From NCBI GenBank assembly GCA_002068375.1, contig MVZL01000039.1:1-9288 (forward strand): 9,288 bases of DNA. Reading direction: 5' to 3'. The translations under genes were made by a program, and so were the position numbers. The notes under the pieces were generated by a model. The model was not told the DNA's origin. It worked only from the letters and a program-made list of their open reading frames with translations, and did no database searches. Source of the DNA: Tenericutes bacterium ADurb.BinA155. Lineage in GTDB: Bacteria; Bacillota_I; Bacilli_A; RFN20; CAG-826. Below, piece by piece: positions 6,872 through 9,288 of this stretch; the first letter of the stretch is position 1; the number at the start of each line of letters is the position of its first letter.

Positions 6872-6875
6872 CACT
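6870..6875 (+). promoter_or_regulatory. Possible -10 box adjacent to the HI0933-like start
   Basis: TACACT ends 6 bp before the ATG at 6882, which would make the transcript start at or beside the start codon. The -35 region (TTCCCC at 17 bp) is poor. The strong terminator upstream implies that a promoter must lie between about 6846 and 6882. Confidence 0.3.
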
Positions 6876-6881
6876 TATGGC

Positions 6882-8057
6882 ATGAATGTAGCCATTATTG
6901 GCGCCAGCAGCGCCGGGTTATACACCGCCATCTTCTTGAAGAAAGCCCATCCTGATTACCGGGTCGAAGTTTTCGACAAAAACGAAAAGATCGGTCGCAA
7001 ACTCGCAGCGACGGGGAATGGCCGTTGCAACTTATTGAATCTTTCGACGGGGCCAGAAGATTTTAATTATCCGCTCTACATGGAACCGCTTCTTAAAGAA
7101 TATCCTTACACCGTCCTAAAAAAGGCTTTAGGTTCCTTAGGAGTTCAACTCGTGAGCGATGGGGTTTACGTCTACCCCGCGACGATGAACGCGAATAGTT
7201 ACGTGAAGTATTTGAGCGATTTAGCCAACTCTCTTGGGATCGTTTTTCATCTTAAAACCAAGGTTCTCGATTACGAAGGAGGCGCCCCGTGGACGCTTCT
7301 TTGCGGGAATGAAACCTTTAAAGCCGATGCTTTGGTCTTTGCGCCCGGTGGCATGTCGAGCCCGAATCTAGGAAGTGACGGCTCTCTTTTCACCACCTTC
7401 TTCCGCCATGGCTATAACATCATCCCCCTCAAACCTTCGCTTTGCCCGATCGCGACCAAAGAGAAGACCAAATCCTTGTTGGGCCTACGTCACGCCGCCA
7501 AAGTCACAGTGACCGCCGATGGGCGTTTAGTTCACGAAGAAGAAGGGGAAGTCCTTTTTAAAGAAGACGGCCTTTCGGGCATCGTGATTTTTAACTGCGA
7601 ATCCTTTATCTGCCGGTTAATAGGCACCCCAGAAGTGAGCCTTTGGCTCGACCTCTTCCCCGCGATTCATTTGGCGGACCTCACCGAATCCCTCGTGAGC
7701 AGTGCCGCCCTTAATCCGACCTTCTTCTTGGACGCTTATCTTCAGGCCCCCTTGCGGGACTATGTCTTAAAAGCGGCCGGGGTTTCGTTGAGCAAAGCCC
7801 TTAGCAAATCCGACCTCTTCAAGATCGCGAAAGCGATGAAGGGCCTCGAGTTCCATTTCGATCACGCCTATGATTTCGCTTCCTCCCAGGTTACGGCTGG
7901 TGGTGTCGATTTGAACGACATCGATGGGATGATGAAGTCCAAGCTCGAAAAGAATGTCTCTTTTGTCGGGGAAGCTCTCGACGTCGATGGGCTTTGCGGG
8001 GGCTATAACCTCACCTGGTGCCTCATTTCGTCCTTACTCGCGGTCAAGGGTTTATGA
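6882..8057 (+). CDS. FAD-binding flavoprotein of the HI0933/YhiN family
   Basis: This 391-residue cytoplasmic protein belongs to the HI0933-like flavoproteins, NAD(P)/FAD oxidoreductases that include bile-acid reductase BaiN but mostly lack a known substrate. An N-terminal Rossmann fold begins NVAIIGASSAGLYTA (2-15) with the acidic end of strand 2 at FDK (31-33). The family block KIGRKLAATGNGRCNLLN (36-53) follows, then LVFAPGGMSSPNLGSDG (151-167), GEVLFKEDGLSGIVIF (222-237) and the C-terminal FAD motif TAGGVDL...GEALDVDGLCGGYNL (338-376). Length is typical. The start at 6882 is chosen because the Rossmann strand begins there; the TTG at 6831 lies inside the glnA terminator. No Shine-Dalgarno sequence is visible before this ATG. 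The dinucleotide loop reads GASSAG, with Ser at the middle Gly. It overlaps the next flavoprotein gene by 4 nt. The family is certain; the reaction is unknown. Confidence 0.9.
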   Translation: MNVAIIGASSAGLYTAIFLKKAHPDYRVEVFDKNEKIGRKLAATGNGRCNLLNLSTGPEDFNYPLYMEPLLKEYPYTVLKKALGSLGVQLVSDGVYVYPATMNANSYVKYLSDLANSLGIVFHLKTKVLDYEGGAPWTLLCGNETFKADALVFAPGGMSSPNLGSDGSLFTTFFRHGYNIIPLKPSLCPIATKEKTKSLLGLRHAAKVTVTADGRLVHEEEGEVLFKEDGLSGIVIFNCESFICRLIGTPEVSLWLDLFPAIHLADLTESLVSSAALNPTFFLDAYLQAPLRDYVLKAAGVSLSKALSKSDLFKIAKAMKGLEFHFDHAYDFASSQVTAGGVDLNDIDGMMKSKLEKNVSFVGEALDVDGLCGGYNLTWCLISSLLAVKGL

Positions 8058-9288
8058 GATACGTTGTAACCAACATCACCCTTGGACTCGATGATGACGA
8101 AAAGAGCCTCAACGTTGCCTTAGCGAAGGAGCTTCGGATATCCCCCAGTCAGTTCAGCTGGAAGATTTTAAAGAAATCGATCGATGCTCGGAAGGACCGG
8201 GTTCTCTTCGTCTATTCCATTTTGGTTGAAACGACCTTATTTGTCCGTGGCCGGAACATTGCCTTTTATGAAGAACCCGAACCCCTCAAAATTCCTCCAT
8301 CGAAGTTAAAAGATCGCCCGGTCATCGCTGGATTTGGGCCGGCCGGAATGTTCGCCGCCTTGATTTTGGCTCGGGCTGGTGCCCGCCCGATTGTTTTGGA
8401 ACGGGGCAAACCGGTCGAACAACGGGCCGAAGATGTTGCGGCCCTTCAGAATCAGGGGATCTTCAATCCCGAAAGCAATATGTGCTATGGCGAAGGGGGT
8501 GCCGGAACCTTCAGCGACGGCAAACTCAATACCGGGGTCCGCGATTCGCGGATCGATTTCGTGCTGAAAGAATTCGTCGCCCATGGTGCCAAAGACGATA
8601 TCTTGACCGATGCTTTACCGCATATCGGAAGCGATTATCTTCAAAAAATCGTCCGAAGTTTCCGCGAGGAAATCTTGAGTTTAGGCGGCGACATCTACTT
8701 TGAGTCGAAGCTCTCTGGCGTTCAAAGCAAACTGGGTCGGATCGCCGGGGTCACTTATGAAGATCCGGAGGGCGAGCGCGTGAACATTAAGACGCGGAAT
8801 CTCGTTTTGGCTTTAGGCCACTCTGCCCGCGACACCATGGCCATGCTCTATGGGGCCAAAGTGAAAATGGAACCCAAAGATTTTTCGATGGGCGTGCGGA
8901 TCGAGCACCTTCAAAAAGAAATCAATCGGAGCCAATATCACACGAACTATCTCAACAAGAAACTGCCGCCGGCCACCTATAAATGCGTCGTCCATCTTCC
9001 TTCGGGTCGGGCGGTTTATTCCTTCTGCATGTGTCCGGGAGGAGTGGTGGTCAATTCTTCTTCGCTCGAGAATGCGGTCGTGACCAATGGGATGTCCTAT
9101 AACGCCCGCGATGGGGTGAATGGCAACGCCGCCTTGCTCGTGAACGTCAAAGTCGACGATTATTATCATGGCAGTCCCCTCGATGGTTTCGCCTATCAAG
9201 AGCAACTTGAAAAGCGGGCCTTCAATGTCGAAAACCCCTATCACGCCCCCGCTGAAATGGTCGGAGACTTCGTGAAAGGCAAGGAGCC
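8054..9288 (+). CDS. FAD-dependent dehydrogenase, COG2509 type (3' end cut by window)
   Basis: The frame stays open from the ATG at 8054 to the last base, giving 411 residues of a family usually about 520-540 long, so the C-terminus lies outside. The first ~80 residues form the family's small N-terminal domain, with SWKILKKSIDARKDRVLFVY (35-54). Then come the FAD Rossmann motif PVIAGFGPAGMFAALILARA (89-108), its acidic strand end LERG (115-118), the hallmark GEGGAGTFSDGKLNTG (146-161), LALGHSARDT (252-261), MGVRIEH (279-285) and FCMCPGG (324-330) with two Cys. The ATG overlaps the upstream stop by 4 nt (ATGA), and a poor AAGGG lies 3 nt before it, suggesting coupled translation. Family members are annotated as NAD(FAD)-utilising dehydrogenases with no established substrate. 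The linker between the N-terminal domain and the Rossmann fold (about 70-88) looks short. A redox role is family knowledge; any joint pathway with the upstream flavoprotein is inference. Confidence 0.9.
   Translation, partial: MRYVVTNITLGLDDDEKSLNVALAKELRISPSQFSWKILKKSIDARKDRVLFVYSILVETTLFVRGRNIAFYEEPEPLKIPPSKLKDRPVIAGFGPAGMFAALILARAGARPIVLERGKPVEQRAEDVAALQNQGIFNPESNMCYGEGGAGTFSDGKLNTGVRDSRIDFVLKEFVAHGAKDDILTDALPHIGSDYLQKIVRSFREEILSLGGDIYFESKLSGVQSKLGRIAGVTYEDPEGERVNIKTRNLVLALGHSARDTMAMLYGAKVKMEPKDFSMGVRIEHLQKEINRSQYHTNYLNKKLPPATYKCVVHLPSGRAVYSFCMCPGGVVVNSSSLENAVVTNGMSYNARDGVNGNAALLVNVKVDDYYHGSPLDGFAYQEQLEKRAFNVENPYHAPAEMVGDFVKGKE

Noticed and set aside
6831..6881. Extended HI0933-like start at TTG 6831
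   Set aside because: It begins inside the glnA terminator stem, and the extra 17 residues precede the first Rossmann strand, which normally starts at the N-terminus in this family.
8813..9244. Minus-strand open frame of 143 codons inside the COG2509 gene
   Set aside because: The plus strand encodes clear family motifs throughout; the antisense frame is His/Ile-rich and unlike any protein I recognise.

Overview
The window reads as a chromosomal piece from a Gram-positive-type bacterium, most likely Bacillota or a close relative, of roughly balanced GC content and using the standard bacterial code (TGA is used as stop and Trp is TGG). Three things suggest this: a short class I-alpha glutamine synthetase of the Bacillus type, an EcsA-like ABC ATPase with a Gram-positive-style multi-span permease, and strong AGGAGG-type ribosome binding sites with Rho-independent terminators. 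The lineage call is inference. There is no phage, transposase, CRISPR or RNA gene.

Left part (63-3117): three tightly overlapping plus-strand genes, namely an ABC exporter ATPase, a large membrane permease of about 12 spans, and a small exported or membrane-anchored protein of unknown function. They are joined by 1-nt and 4-nt overlaps, so they are probably one transcript and one machine. Next comes a lone minus-strand gene (3163-3837) for a cytoplasmic, TerB-like acidic helical protein. A hairpin at 3120-3149, with its T-run on the minus strand, separates the two convergent units.

Middle (3930-5237): an ArsB-family ion permease, divergent from the TerB-like gene, with a good promoter placed so close to the ATG that the message may be leaderless. 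A 221-bp gap holding a weak hairpin, a small palindrome and a clear promoter precedes glnA (5459-6802), a monocistronic glutamine synthetase followed by a textbook terminator.

Right part (6882-9288): two flavoproteins overlapping by 4 nt. The first is a complete HI0933/YhiN-type FAD protein. The second is a COG2509-type FAD-dependent dehydrogenase cut by the window end, whose frame stays open to the last base.

Most of the content is ordinary housekeeping and transport. The least explained items are the small exported third gene of the ABC operon, the TerB-like orphan, the two genes with no Shine-Dalgarno sequence but a -10-like box next to the start codon, and the paired uncharacterised flavoproteins.
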